From assembly GCF_004346185.1 (NCBI RefSeq), contig NZ_SMAI01000010.1, positions 1 through 64,000 on the forward strand: a DNA stretch of 64,000 nucleotides, read 5' to 3'. Position numbers and translations under genes: made by a program. Below are positions 37,049 to 45,930 of the stretch, piece by piece. The notes beneath the pieces were generated by a model. It did no database searches. It saw nothing but the letters and a program-made list of their open reading frames with translations, and had not been told where the DNA came from. Numbering within the stretch: the first letter of the stretch is position 1; the number at the start of each line of letters is the position of its first letter. This DNA is from Aquabacter spiritensis (GTDB lineage: Bacteria > Pseudomonadota > Alphaproteobacteria > Rhizobiales > Xanthobacteraceae).

Positions 37049-38200
37049 TCACCCCTGCGCTTCCACCGTCCCGGGCTCGACGATGAAATGCTCGGCGCCG
37101 GTCAGGCCGGCAAAAGCGGTGGCGTCGGTCCCGGTCATGAAGACCTGGGCGCTCAGCCGAGCGAGCGCCTGGAACAGACCCTCCCGCCGGTCCCGGTCGA
37201 GATAGGCGACGACGTCGTCGAGCAGGACGATCGGCGCCTGGCCGTGCATCGCCGTCACCAGACGGGCATGGGAGAGGACGAGGCCGATGAGCAGCGATTT
37301 CTGTTCCCCGGTCGAGCAGCGCGCCGCAGCCACCGCCTTGGGGCCGTGGGAGACCAGGAGGTCCGACAGATGCGGGCCGTCGAGCGTGCGGCCTGCCGCG
37401 CGGTCGCGCGGCCGGGCGTCGCGCAGGTGCGCGCGGTAGCGCTCCTCGACTTCGAGCGCGGGCCGGGTGGCGAGCCAGCGTTCCACCGCGCCCTCGAGGG
37501 CCAGGTCGGCGAACGGGAAGGGGGAGGCGGCGTCGCGCGCCGCGGCGATCTCTCCGGCGAGGCGGCCGACGGTCTCGAGCCGGGCCGCCGCGACCGCGAC
37601 GGCGAGCTCGGCGAGTTCGTGCTCGATCGCGTCGAGCAGGCGCGCATCGGCGCCGTCCTCCAGCGCCCGATTGCGGGTGCGCAGCGCCCGCTCCAACGCA
37701 TTCACCCGCGCGCCATGCTCGCCATCCACCGCCAGAACCAGCCGATCGAGAAAGCGGCGGCGATCCGACGGCGGACCGAGAAACAGGCCGTCCATGTCGG
37801 GCGTCAGCCAGACCACCTTGACGAAAGCGAGGAAAGCGATGGGCGAGGAGACGGCCTCTCCGTCGATCCGGCACCGCCGCCCGGCCGGCGCGTCCGGGCG
37901 CGGCGGATCAATGCCCGTGCCGAGCCGCACGGTTCCACCGGCGCCGGTGATCTGCGCCGCAACGGCCCAGGAGCCGTCCCCCGCCGCATGGGCGACCTCC
38001 TCCAGCCGCGCCCGGCGCAGACCGCGCCCCGGCGACAGAAAGGAGACCGCTTCGAGGAGATTGGTCTTTCCCGCCCCGTTCGGCCCGGTGAGGATGACGG
38101 GTCCGGGGCCGAGGGTGACCTGCGCGGCGGGATAGGAGCGGAATCGCGTCAGGGTGAGGCGGGTCAGCACCGCGCGCTTCGCGGCCTCGGGCTCAGGCAT
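37049..38200 (-). CDS. recF: DNA replication and repair protein RecF
   Basis: An SMC-like ATPase (383 aa) that loads RecA at single-strand gaps. The Walker A site is 'LTGPNGAGKTNLLEAVSFLS' and the ABC-type signature 'CSTGEQKSLLIGLVL', with 'IVLLDDVVAYLD' as Walker B. It starts 12 bp after dnaN stops, in the conserved dnaA-dnaN-recF order, so it is probably cotranscribed. Confidence 0.97.
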   Translation of the reverse strand: MPEPEAAKRAVLTRLTLTRFRSYPAAQVTLGPGPVILTGPNGAGKTNLLEAVSFLSPGRGLRRARLEEVAHAAGDGSWAVAAQITGAGGTVRLGTGIDPPRPDAPAGRRCRIDGEAVSSPIAFLAFVKVVWLTPDMDGLFLGPPSDRRRFLDRLVLAVDGEHGARVNALERALRTRNRALEDGADARLLDAIEHELAELAVAVAAARLETVGRLAGEIAAARDAASPFPFADLALEGAVERWLATRPALEVEERYRAHLRDARPRDRAAGRTLDGPHLSDLLVSHGPKAVAAARCSTGEQKSLLIGLVLSHARLVTAMHGQAPIVLLDDVVAYLDRDRREGLFQALARLSAQVFMTGTDATAFAGLTGAEHFIVEPGTVEAQG

Positions 38201-38212
38201 GGGAGACCGTGC

Positions 38213-39334
38213 TCACACCCGCATGGGCATGAGCACGTACAGCGAATCCGTCTTGTTGCCGTCGCGCACCAAAGTCGGCGAACCGGGGTCGGCCAGCTTC
38301 AGCTCGGCGGTATCGCCTTCGAGTTGCGCCGCGATGTCGAGCAGATAGCGGCTGTTGAAGCCGATTTCGAGCGGCTCGGAGGCATAGTCCACCTCCAGTT
38401 CCTCGGTCGCACTGCCGGAATCGGGGTTGGTCACCGACAGAACCAGCCGGCCCTCCGACAGCGACAGCTTCACCGCGCGGCCGCGCTCGGACGAGACGGT
38501 CGAGACACGGTCCACGGCGGCGGCGAAATCGCCTTTGTCGACGCTCAGCGTCTTGTCGTTGCCGGTGGGGATCACCCGGCCATAATCCGGGAAGGTGCCG
38601 TCGATCAGCTTGGAGGTCAGCACGATGGCGCCGACACCGACGCGGATCTTGGTTGCGGACAGAGACACGGTGACGTCGGCATTGGCGTCGTCCAGGAGCT
38701 TCTGCACCTCGGCGACGGTCTTGCGTGGGACGATGACGCCCGGAAGGCCCGCCGCTCCCGCCGGCGCGGGCAATTCCGCCTGGGCGAGGCGGTGCCCGTC
38801 GGTCGCGACGGCGCGCAGCATCGTCTCGTCGCCCGCGCCGCGCGTGACGTGGAGATAGATGCCGTTGAGATAATAGCGCGTCTCTTCCGTGGAGATGGCG
38901 AACTGGGTCTTGTCGATCAGGTGGCGCAGCTGTGCGGCCTTCAGGGTGAAGGTGTGGCTGAACTCGCCGGCCGCGAGATCTGGGAAGTCCGCCTCGGGAA
39001 GGGTCTGAAGGGTGAAGCGGGCGCGCGAGGCGCGCACCGAAAGGTGGCCGCGCTCGCGGTCGACTTCGAGCAGGATCTGCGCGCCGTCGGGCAGCTTGCG
39101 CACGATGTCGTAGAGAACGTGCGCCGGCACGGTGGTCGCCCCCGGCTGCGCGACCTCGGCGGGCACCTCCTCGATCACTTCGAGATCGAGATCGGTCGCC
39201 TTCAGCGACAGACCGGTCTGGCCGGCTTTCACCAGCACGTTGGCGAGGATCGGAATGGTATTGCGGCGCTCGACGACGCGGTGAACATGGCTGAGCGACT
39301 TGAGCAGCTCGGCGCGTTCGACGGTGACCTTCAT
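38213..39334 (-). CDS. dnaN: DNA polymerase III sliding clamp (beta)
   Basis: The 373-aa ring-forming clamp that tethers polymerase III to DNA. The N-terminus 'MKVTVERAELLKSLSHVHRV' and 'VVERRNTIPILANVLVKA', the third-domain pattern and the C-terminal 'YVLMPMRV', which forms the edge of the partner-binding pocket, are intact. It is 221 bp downstream of dnaA and 12 bp upstream of recF on the same strand. Confidence 0.98.
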   Translation of the reverse strand: MKVTVERAELLKSLSHVHRVVERRNTIPILANVLVKAGQTGLSLKATDLDLEVIEEVPAEVAQPGATTVPAHVLYDIVRKLPDGAQILLEVDRERGHLSVRASRARFTLQTLPEADFPDLAAGEFSHTFTLKAAQLRHLIDKTQFAISTEETRYYLNGIYLHVTRGAGDETMLRAVATDGHRLAQAELPAPAGAAGLPGVIVPRKTVAEVQKLLDDANADVTVSLSATKIRVGVGAIVLTSKLIDGTFPDYGRVIPTGNDKTLSVDKGDFAAAVDRVSTVSSERGRAVKLSLSEGRLVLSVTNPDSGSATEELEVDYASEPLEIGFNSRYLLDIAAQLEGDTAELKLADPGSPTLVRDGNKTDSLYVLMPMRV

Positions 39335-39555
39335 GGCCTGATCCGTGACCTTCGCTCAGGGAAACATGGCGGACCGACGGACGCCGATCCGGTCCGCGCT
39401 CGCATGCGCGAACGGCGGGGGTGCCGACATTGCCGTTGGTGCCCGCTCAAAGCAAGTGCGCGACGGCGATTTCCCCGGGTCCGCGCCGCGCTTCGCCGCA
39501 CCGCGTGGGGCGTTAATTCGGCTGGGGGCGCCGTGCGCGGCCTTTGGAGCCGACC

Positions 39556-41019
39556 CTATTCGTTCACGAGGCGCTTCAGCACCTCGATCTCTTCCGCCAG
39601 CGCGCGGTCGGTGGCGATCAGCCCGTCGATCTTACGCACGGCGTGCAGCACCGTGGTGTGATCCCGTCCGCCGAAGCGCCGGCCGATTTCGGGCAGAGAG
39701 CGCAAGGTGAGGGTCTTGGCGAGATACATCGCGATCTGGCGCGGCTTCACCACATTGGCAGTGCGGCGCTGCGACAGGATGTCGGCGCGCGACACGTTGT
39801 AATGCTTCGCCACCACCCGCAGAATCTCGTCGACCCGCACCCGCTTGGGATCGGACGGGCGCACCAGATCGCGGATGGCGTTCTCGGCCATTTCCAGCGT
39901 GACCGGCTCGCCGGTCAGTTTGTTGAAGGCGAGCAGCTTGTTCAAGGCGCCGTCGAGGTCGCGCCCGCTCTGGCCGACATTGCGCGCGACGAGTTCGAGA
40001 ACGGCGGGGGGGACGGCGAAGCCGCGATGCTGCTCCGACAAAGCCGCCGACCGCGCCTTCAGGATCTGGTGGCGCAATTCCTCCTCGAGCGGCGCGAGTT
40101 CCACCACGAGGCCGCCGGCGAGGCGCGAGCGCACCCGGTCGTCGAGCGCGTCGAGCTCGGCGGGACCGCGGTCCGCGGCCACCATCACCTGCCGTCCGGA
40201 ATCCATCAAAGAATTGAGGGTGTGGCAGAATTCCTGCTGGATATTCTTGCCCGTCAGGAATTGCAGATCGTCGATCAGCAGCGTGTCGATGCTGCGCAGC
40301 GCATCCTTGAAGGCGATCGCGGCATGGCTCTTCAGCGCCGCGACGAAGCCGTACATGAAGCGCTCGGCGGTGAGATAGACGACGCGGCGGCCACGCGCCG
40401 CTCCGGCCCAGGCCACCGCCTGGAGCAGATGCGTCTTCCCGAGCCCGACCGCGGCATGAAGATAGAGCGGGTTGAAGACCGGGCCGGCGCCGGCCGCCGC
40501 CTCGGCGACCTGCCGGGCCGCCGCATGGGCGAGAGTGTTCGACTTGCCCAGGACATAGGTGTCGAAGGTGAGGCGCGGATCGAGCGGCGATCCCACCGCG
40601 ACGTCGGCCGCATCGCGCGTCGGCCCGAGCGACGTGCGGGGCTCGACGGCCGGTTCTGCGACCACGACCCGCGGCTCGCGCGCCGCCTTGAGGGGCTGGC
40701 TGCGCATCACCGCCGAGCGCACGGCGACGTCGACCTTTTGGGGGCGTCCGGATTCTTCGCGCCACAGATCGGTGAGGCGCTCGGAATAATGCCCCTGGAT
40801 CCAGGACTTCAAAAACCGCGTCGGAACCGAAAGACGGACGCAATCCCCCTCGACCTTGTCGAGTTCGAGGCGGGCGAACCAGGAGAGATAGGATTCTTCC
40901 CCGATCTCTGCGCGCAGCCGCGAACGGACGCGATCCCACTGCTCCGCCCCCAATTCGGCCGCAGCCCCCGCAAGCGCAGGTCCGAACTTGGCGACGTCAA
41001 CGGCTTCTGGTTTCAACAT
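39556..41019 (-). CDS. dnaA: Chromosomal replication initiator DnaA
   Basis: AAA+ initiator (487 aa) that opens the origin. Domain I starts near '[20 protein letters not shown]'; domain III has Walker A '[16 protein letters not shown]' and Walker B '[15 protein letters not shown]'; domain IV has the DNA-binding signature '[16 protein letters not shown]'. In Walker A the usual 'GG' before VGLGKTH is 'AA', a mild change. The frame is open to 41274, but the ATG at 41019 ('[13 protein letters not shown]') fits the family better. A long regulatory region lies upstream, then rpsT, as in many alphaproteobacteria. Confidence 0.98.
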   Translation of the reverse strand: MLKPEAVDVAKFGPALAGAAAELGAEQWDRVRSRLRAEIGEESYLSWFARLELDKVEGDCVRLSVPTRFLKSWIQGHYSERLTDLWREESGRPQKVDVAVRSAVMRSQPLKAAREPRVVVAEPAVEPRTSLGPTRDAADVAVGSPLDPRLTFDTYVLGKSNTLAHAAARQVAEAAAGAGPVFNPLYLHAAVGLGKTHLLQAVAWAGAARGRRVVYLTAERFMYGFVAALKSHAAIAFKDALRSIDTLLIDDLQFLTGKNIQQEFCHTLNSLMDSGRQVMVAADRGPAELDALDDRVRSRLAGGLVVELAPLEEELRHQILKARSAALSEQHRGFAVPPAVLELVARNVGQSGRDLDGALNKLLAFNKLTGEPVTLEMAENAIRDLVRPSDPKRVRVDEILRVVAKHYNVSRADILSQRRTANVVKPRQIAMYLAKTLTLRSLPEIGRRFGGRDHTTVLHAVRKIDGLIATDRALAEEIEVLKRLVNE

Positions 41020-41927
41020 CGATACGTCATCCGCGCGAGGCGGCTCCCTGGCTGGAACGCACCGGCGCCGGCGCCGGTCGGGCGCGCGCACATGTGCTTG
41101 GAAGGGTGAGGGGCCGGTTGGCCGGGGGAGGGGTCCTAGCGACCCCTGGGCGCTCGCTCGTCCTCGGACGAAGACCCGTCTGCCGCGCCATCGCAGGCGG
41201 CTGGATCGCGAAGGTGAGCGCCTGAATCCGCGCTGGTGCAAGAAGTCATAGCTGCCCCACCTGCCGCGGATCAAGTGTCCCGCGGACCGTAATTAGTAAG
41301 CTGTTGTGATTTTTGAGCGTGAAATTCTGAACGCTTACAAGTTCAAGAACAGAACACGACCCGCAACTGTCGGTTCACCGAAGTCTAGGTGACAGGTAAA
41401 ATCGGAGGGGCATAGAACGAAGATAAACATACTGCGCCCTCCCTCTGCCACGAAGGTCCGTGAAATCTTCAGTCTGTTGATGAAGTCGGGGTCAGCCCCC
41501 GAGGTGAGATTGAACATACACAGGCGGTGCGGGGCGTGCAACGCCTTTCCCGGACGGGGAGGATTGCGGGGGAAACCGCGCCTCTCGGATCATCCGAAGG
41601 CGCTTTTACTTCAGCCGGCAAACCTCTGATGACGCAGTGAGAATCAAGGGGCTCTGGGCGCTTCGACAGAGCCGGGGGGATGCGGCACCATAAGGTTTTA
41701 TATTACCACAGTCTATGGTGGTCTTTCGGTCGTCCTGGTGCTTGGTGCCTAACCTCTTAAAGCGGAAGCTGATTTCCTGCTCGGGTTGTAGCGGTTGAAA
41801 ACCGGCATTTGCGGCGGCGTGGCCAAATTGTCGCCCTTGACCCCGCCGGGATCGCCCGTAACAGGCGGCGGCGACTCGACTTGCCGCCAGCGTTGCAAAA
41901 CGGCAACATGTTGGATGCTGCAACGCA
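41020..41927. other. Long upstream region of dnaA
   Basis: About 900 bp without a convincing gene. Besides the palindromes near dnaA there is a hairpin AGGGGTC/GACCCCT around 41134-41152, a GAATC (CcrM-type GANTC) site at 41224-41228, and an unusually AT-rich stretch from about 41280 to 41780. I looked for DnaA boxes (TTATCCACA and near matches) and found none with fewer than three mismatches, so this is not an evident origin. A CACCATA/TATGGTG inverted repeat spans 41686-41720, and GCGTTGCA/TGCAACGC spans 41890-41926, beside the rpsT terminator. Confidence 0.4.
41061..41097. promoter_or_regulatory. Palindromes upstream of dnaA
   Basis: A perfect 18-bp palindrome, ACCGGCGCC/GGCGCCGGT (41061-41078), and a perfect 10-bp one, GCACATGTGC (41088-41097), lie 42-78 bp upstream of the dnaA start. 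They are candidate binding sites for a regulator of initiation, or stem-loops in the dnaA leader. Confidence 0.4.
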
Positions 41928-41953
41928 AAAGGCCCGGCGCGAGCCGGGCCTTT
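41927..41953 (-). terminator. Rho-independent terminator of rpsT
   Basis: An 8-bp perfect stem GGCCCGGC/GCCGGGCC with a 4-base loop, followed on the minus strand by TTTTGCGTT, 38 bp after the rpsT stop. Flanking A and T runs would let it work in both directions. Confidence 0.85.
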
Positions 41954-41991
41954 CCTCAAACCGCATCGGTCCGTTGGACCGGCGCGCCGCC

Positions 41992-42258
41992 TCAGGCGCT
42001 GAGCTTGCGCAGCTGGCTCGCGAGACGCGAGACCTTCCGGGACGCGGTGTTCTTGTGCAGCACACCCTTGGTGACGGCGCGCATGAGTTCCGGCTCCGCA
42101 GCCTTGAACGCTGCGGTCGCCGCGGCGGCATCGCCGGAGGCGAGGGCGTCGTCGAACTTGCGCAGATAGGTGCGCACCCGCGAGCGACGCGAACGGTTGA
42201 TCTCCGTGCGGCGCTCGATTTTCCGCGCCGCCTTCTTGGCGGAGGGCGTATTGGCCAT
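41992..42258 (-). CDS. rpsT: 30S ribosomal protein S20
   Basis: An 88-aa basic helical protein that binds 16S rRNA. '[20 protein letters not shown]' and '[20 protein letters not shown]' are diagnostic. It precedes dnaA on the same strand, a common alphaproteobacterial order, but its own terminator separates the two transcripts. A clear sigma-70-type promoter lies about 105 bp upstream of the start codon. Confidence 0.98.
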   Translation of the reverse strand: MANTPSAKKAARKIERRTEINRSRRSRVRTYLRKFDDALASGDAAAATAAFKAAEPELMRAVTKGVLHKNTASRKVSRLASQLRKLSA

Positions 42259-42369
42259 CGGCCGACCTCTGTTCAGTATGGCGCTCGGCGTCGTCCCGAA
42301 GGACCCCAGCCGCGCAGCAGTGAATGGCTATTGGTGCCGGCAACCTCAGCCGCCAGCGAAGTGACGGGC

Positions 42370-42397
42370 TTATAAGTGCGCGGCGGGTCCGCGTCAA
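42370..42397 (-). promoter_or_regulatory. Sigma-70-type promoter of rpsT
   Basis: On the minus strand, TTGACG (42397-42392), a 16-base spacer and TTATAA (42375-42370) form a near-consensus promoter. Transcription should start near 42363, giving a leader of about 105 nt, long enough for the S20 autoregulation known in other bacteria. Confidence 0.65.
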
Positions 42398-42476
42398 CTG
42401 TTCCCCTGCCTTGCGACGCCGTGGTCTCTGGACGGAACGGAAGGGGTTCGCGTATGTGCTGACACGCGACAGAATA

Positions 42477-42504
42477 GGAAACGCGCGAGCGCTCGCGCGA
42501 TTCC
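42477..42504. promoter_or_regulatory. 28-bp palindrome before the NDUFA9-like gene
   Basis: Two 14-bp arms, GGAAACGCGCGAGC and GCTCGCGCGATTCC, are complementary at 13 of 14 positions with no spacer; the central 18 bp are a perfect palindrome. It ends 19 bp before the start codon at 42524 and overlaps where a promoter or leader must lie, so it is a strong operator or attenuator candidate. Confidence 0.55.
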
Positions 42505-42523
42505 TTATACCGAGGGAAGAGGC

Positions 42524-43510
42524 ATGAGCGAAGTGGCGGTGGCCGACCGGCCCGTGACCGACAGCCTTGTGACCGTATTCGGCGGATCTGGCTTCCTCGG
42601 CCGATACGTGGTGCGGGCGCTGGCGAAGCGCGGCTACCGAATCCGTGTCCCGGTGCGCCGGCCCGATCTGGCAGGCTTCCTCCAGCCGCTCGGCTATGTC
42701 GGCCAGATTCAGGTGATGCAGGCGAATGTCCGCTTTCCCGCTTCGGTGCTGGCGGCGGCCGCCGGATCCGAATGCGTGATCAATCTGGTCGGCGTCCTCG
42801 CGCCGAGCGGGCGCCAGAGCTTCGATGCCGTCCATGCCTTCGGCGCCAAGGCGATTGCCATGGCGGCCACCGAGGCGGGTGCCGGCCTTGTGCACGTCTC
42901 GGCCATCGGCGCCGATGCCGAGTCCGAAGTCGCTTATGCCCGCACCAAGGGCGAGGGGGAGGCGGCGGCGCGCGCCGCCGTGCCGAACGCGACCATCGTG
43001 CGCCCCTCGATCGTATTCGGACCGGAGGATCAGTTCTTCAACCGCTTCGCCGCCCTCTCCCGCTTCACACCGGCGCTGCCGCTGATCGGCGGCGGCCATA
43101 CCCGTTTCCAGCCTGTCTTCGTGGGCGACGTCGCCGCGGCGATCCAGCGTTTGGTCGAAGGCAAAGGCGTGCCGGGCGCGACCTATGAGCTCGGCGGTCC
43201 CGAAGTGCGCACCTTCCGGGAACTCATGGAACTGATGCTGCACGAGATCGGCAGCAAGCGGCTGCTGGTCGATCTGCCGTTCGGTGTGGCCGATTTTCAG
43301 GCGCGCTTCCTGGAAATGCTGCCGAAGCCGCTTCTCACCCGCGACCAGGTGGCGATGCTGCGATCGGACAATGTGGTCAGCGAGGCGGCGATCGCCGAGG
43401 GGCGCACCCTGACAGGGCTCGGCATCGCCCCCGCCTCGCTCGCGAGCGTTCTGCCGAGCTATCTGTGGCGGTTCCGCAAAGCCGGCCAATTCACCCGCGT
43501 CGAGACCTGA
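42524..43510 (+). CDS. NAD(P)-binding protein, complex I NDUFA9-like
   Basis: A 328-aa short-chain/epimerase-type protein with the N-terminal Rossmann motif 'VTVFGGSGFLGRYVVRAL', 'INLVGVLAPSG' and 'GGPEVRTFRELMELML'. This is the family to which the NDUFA9 accessory subunit of alphaproteobacterial and mitochondrial complex I belongs, and such genes often stand near rpsT-dnaA. The classical Tyr-x3-Lys dyad is present only as 'YARTK', so weak enzymatic activity is possible. Start ATG with GAGGGAAGAGG site. Its leader carries a 28-bp palindrome. Confidence 0.85.
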   Translation: MSEVAVADRPVTDSLVTVFGGSGFLGRYVVRALAKRGYRIRVPVRRPDLAGFLQPLGYVGQIQVMQANVRFPASVLAAAAGSECVINLVGVLAPSGRQSFDAVHAFGAKAIAMAATEAGAGLVHVSAIGADAESEVAYARTKGEGEAAARAAVPNATIVRPSIVFGPEDQFFNRFAALSRFTPALPLIGGGHTRFQPVFVGDVAAAIQRLVEGKGVPGATYELGGPEVRTFRELMELMLHEIGSKRLLVDLPFGVADFQARFLEMLPKPLLTRDQVAMLRSDNVVSEAAIAEGRTLTGLGIAPASLASVLPSYLWRFRKAGQFTRVET

Positions 43511-43821
43511 CGCCCGGGTCGGCGGCGATGACGCCGCGCCCGCTTCGCGCCGGTCGTCTCGGCCCGTCTTCTCGCGATATGGGACGGCCGCCGCAGGCAT
43601 TCTCAGGCTCGAGGCAGGGGGGTTCCGGGGCGCCGCAATCGGCCGTCAAGTCGCGCCGACACCAAGTATAGCGAGGCTGGAATATCCCGCGCCGGGGTCG
43701 ATTCGCCGAGCGTGGGCGCGACGGTAATGTAATATCTGTTGATCGCATTTCGGATCCAAGGATGGAACGATGGCCTAGCTGCACCGTTTCGCAATCGGTT
43801 CTAAGACACAGGAGAAATCCG
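43511..43821. other. Intergenic region before the DUF1236 gene
   Basis: No gene is visible in 311 bp. The G+C content falls in the last 120 bp, where an EcfG-type promoter directly precedes the DUF1236 gene. Confidence 0.4.
43764..43788 (+). promoter_or_regulatory. EcfG (general stress response) promoter
   Basis: GGAAC at 43764-43768, a 16-base spacer, and CGTT at 43785-43788 match the alphaproteobacterial EcfG consensus (GGAAC-N16/17-CGTT) exactly. Transcription should start near 43795, leaving a leader of about 27 nt before the start at 43822. Spacing, orientation and position all fit. Confidence 0.75.
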
Positions 43822-44211
43822 ATGCGAAATCGTATTGTTGCGGCAGCCGCTGCTTTGGCCATGCTCACCCCGAGCCTCGCTTTCGCCCAGGCTTCGACCG
43901 CGACGGGCGCCGTGGGCGGCGCCGCGGTCGGGGCCGTGGTCGGCGGTCCGGTGGGCGCGGTGGTCGGCGGCGCGGTCGGCGCCACGATGGGTGCGGCGGC
44001 CGAGCCCCCGCAGGCCGTGCGGACTTATGTGGTGCAGGAGAGCCGCCCCTCGGTCCGCATGGATGGGCAGGTGGTGGTGGGAGAGCCGCTGCCGCGCACC
44101 GTGGAAGTCTATTCCGTGCCGAACTACAACCAGTATGGCTACACCGTCGTCAACGAACAGCGCGTGATCGTCGATCCGAACACGCGCCGGGTGATCCAGG
44201 TCGTTCCCTGA
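43822..44211 (+). CDS. DUF1236 envelope protein with glycine zipper
   Basis: A 129-aa exported protein with a signal peptide (residues 1-22, 'ALAMLTPSLAFAQ'), then a glycine-zipper segment with repeated GAVVGG units (about residues 28-58) able to insert in membranes, and a C-terminal DUF1236 domain ('YGYTVVNEQRVIVDPNTRRV'). The ATG at 43822 follows AGGAG at a good distance. Its function is unknown; the EcfG promoter upstream suggests a general-stress role at the cell envelope. Confidence 0.88.
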   Translation: MRNRIVAAAAALAMLTPSLAFAQASTATGAVGGAAVGAVVGGPVGAVVGGAVGATMGAAAEPPQAVRTYVVQESRPSVRMDGQVVVGEPLPRTVEVYSVPNYNQYGYTVVNEQRVIVDPNTRRVIQVVP

Positions 44212-44267
44212 TCCTGCGGGCGAGGCGGCCCTGCCGCCGCTGCCCGGCAGATTTCCCCGCCGCGGCG

Positions 44268-44870
44268 CTACGCCGCCGGCGGGGCGGTCTCGCGAAAGCC
44301 GGGGACCTGGGCGGCGAACGTGTCCAGCCAGGCGACCAGGTTGGGATGGGGGCCGCGCCAATCCGATCCCAGGCGCAGATCGACATAAGCCAGCGCACAG
44401 GCGAGGGCGATGGTTCCGGCAGTCGGGCCGGCCTCCAGCGAGGGGGGCGCAGGCTCCAGGGCGTCCAGCGCGCGGGCGATCTTCGCCTTCTGGCGCGCCA
44501 CCCAGTCCGGGTGCTGCCGTTCGACGGGGCGGAAGCGCGTTTCGTAGAAACTGAGCAGCGCCGCATCCATGATGCCGTCCGCGAGCGCCTCGAGACGCAG
44601 GCAGGCAAAGCGCGCGGCGGGTTCAGCCGGGATCAGCCGTCCGCCGCCGGAAAGATGATCGAGATAGGCCAGGATGACCGGCGAATCGAACACCGGCGCC
44701 TCGCCCTCCACCAGCAGAACGGGCAGCTTGCCCAGCGGGTTTTGCTGGAGGAGCGTGTCGGTCTCGCTCAGCGTGTCCGCGAGTTCCAGGGTCAGAGGAA
44801 GGCCGAGATGGTGCGCGGCAACGCGCACCTTGCGCGCGAAGGGAGAGGTGAGGGAATAGCGCAGGCGCAT
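44268..44870 (-). CDS. Glutathione S-transferase family protein
   Basis: A 200-aa cytosolic GST-fold protein. The thioredoxin-like N-terminal domain begins 'MRLRYSLTSPFARKVRVAA' with Ser-Pro-Phe-Ala at the glutathione-activating position, and 'NPLGKLPVLLVEGEAPVFDS' carries the cis-proline and the Asp-Ser that hold glutathione. The C-terminal helical domain follows from about residue 85. Substrate unknown. It is convergent with the DUF1236 gene. The ATG at 44870 is preferred to the GTG at 44879. Confidence 0.88.
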   Translation of the reverse strand: MRLRYSLTSPFARKVRVAAHHLGLPLTLELADTLSETDTLLQQNPLGKLPVLLVEGEAPVFDSPVILAYLDHLSGGGRLIPAEPAARFACLRLEALADGIMDAALLSFYETRFRPVERQHPDWVARQKAKIARALDALEPAPPSLEAGPTAGTIALACALAYVDLRLGSDWRGPHPNLVAWLDTFAAQVPGFRETAPPAA

Positions 44871-44960
44871 GGAGGGCACTCACAAAAGGCGGGACGACAG
44901 GGGTAGAGCGGTTTTCCGCGGGACGGAAGGGCCCTTCCATGCTGCACCGCCCGCGCTCGG

Positions 44961-45818
44961 TCAGATCGCGCCGGGTTCTCCCACCAGCCACGCCACCCGC
45001 ACGCGCCCCTTGCCGTCGCGCGCGAGCAGCGGCGCGATCGCCGTGAGAAGGGTTCGCATCTCCTCCTGCAGCGTGAAGGGCGGATTGACCACGATCAGCC
45101 CGGACCCCGACAAGGTGTCCTGCGCGCGCACTTCGGCGAAGTCGAACTCGATCTTCAAGGTTTTGGGCATGCGCAGGCGCGCCACATCGCGGCGGAACGC
45201 GTCGACCGCACGCAGATCCTTGATCGGATACCAGGCCATCGCCATGCCCTGCGCGAAGCGGGCATGAGCCTCTTCGAGGGCGCCGGTGAGGCGGGCGAAC
45301 TCCCCCGGCTCCTCGAACGGCGGGTCGATGAGCACGAGGCCGCGCCGCTCGCGCGGCGGCAGGTGCGCCCGGACCGCTTGATAGCCGTCCTGGCTCAGGA
45401 TCTTCGCCCGGCCGTCGGCGGCGTTGCGCTCCAGTTTGGCCTTTTCCTCGCGATTGAGTTCGCAGAACAGAAAGCGGTCCTGAGGACGCGAGAGCGCCAG
45501 AGCGAGCACCGGCGAACCGGGATAGAAGCGTGGCCCGCGCTCCGCCCGCAGCCGGCGCACCGCATCGAGATAGGGCGCGAGGAGGGCGGCGGCCGGGGCC
45601 GGCAGATCGGCGTCGAGCAGCCGCTCGATTCCGGCTTCCGCCTCCCCGGTGCGCTGCGCCGCCGCACCGCCGAGATCGTACAGGCCGGCGCCGGCATGGG
45701 TGTCCAACACCCGGAACGGCGTGTCCTTGCGGGCGAGATGCAGAAGGATGCGGGCGAGCGCCGCATGCTTCATCACGTCCGCCGCATTGCCGGCATGAAA
45801 GGCGTGGCGGTAATTCAT
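44961..45818 (-). CDS. rlmJ: 23S rRNA (adenine-2030-N6)-methyltransferase
   Basis: Methylates A2030 of 23S rRNA (285 aa). It begins 'MNYRHAFHAGNAADVMKHA', the strict N-terminus of RlmJ, and has the SAM site 'RVLDTHAGAGLYDL' and the catalytic 'LVLIDPPFEEPGEF' motif (DPPF). It stands alone between a GST gene 90 bp downstream and a divergent secreted-protein gene. Confidence 0.93.
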   Translation of the reverse strand: MNYRHAFHAGNAADVMKHAALARILLHLARKDTPFRVLDTHAGAGLYDLGGAAAQRTGEAEAGIERLLDADLPAPAAALLAPYLDAVRRLRAERGPRFYPGSPVLALALSRPQDRFLFCELNREEKAKLERNAADGRAKILSQDGYQAVRAHLPPRERRGLVLIDPPFEEPGEFARLTGALEEAHARFAQGMAMAWYPIKDLRAVDAFRRDVARLRMPKTLKIEFDFAEVRAQDTLSGSGLIVVNPPFTLQEEMRTLLTAIAPLLARDGKGRVRVAWLVGEPGAI

Positions 45819-45930
45819 CGAGATCCGGGCCGGCGCGGGTGTCGCAGGGGAGAGAGCTTGCGCCGTGTCTTCTCAAAATGCACTGATGCCGTCCGGTCAA
45901 GGCCCGTTGGTCCGTTCGAGGAAAACGTCC

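Noticed and set aside
41335-41541. A 68-aa minus-strand frame in the dnaA upstream region
   Set aside because: The composition is not absurd for a protein, but the start has no ribosome site and the AT-rich stretch can keep frames open by chance.
41280-41780. Chromosomal origin inside the dnaA-rpsT gap
   Set aside because: It is AT-rich, but I found no DnaA box with fewer than three mismatches; origins in this group often lie elsewhere.
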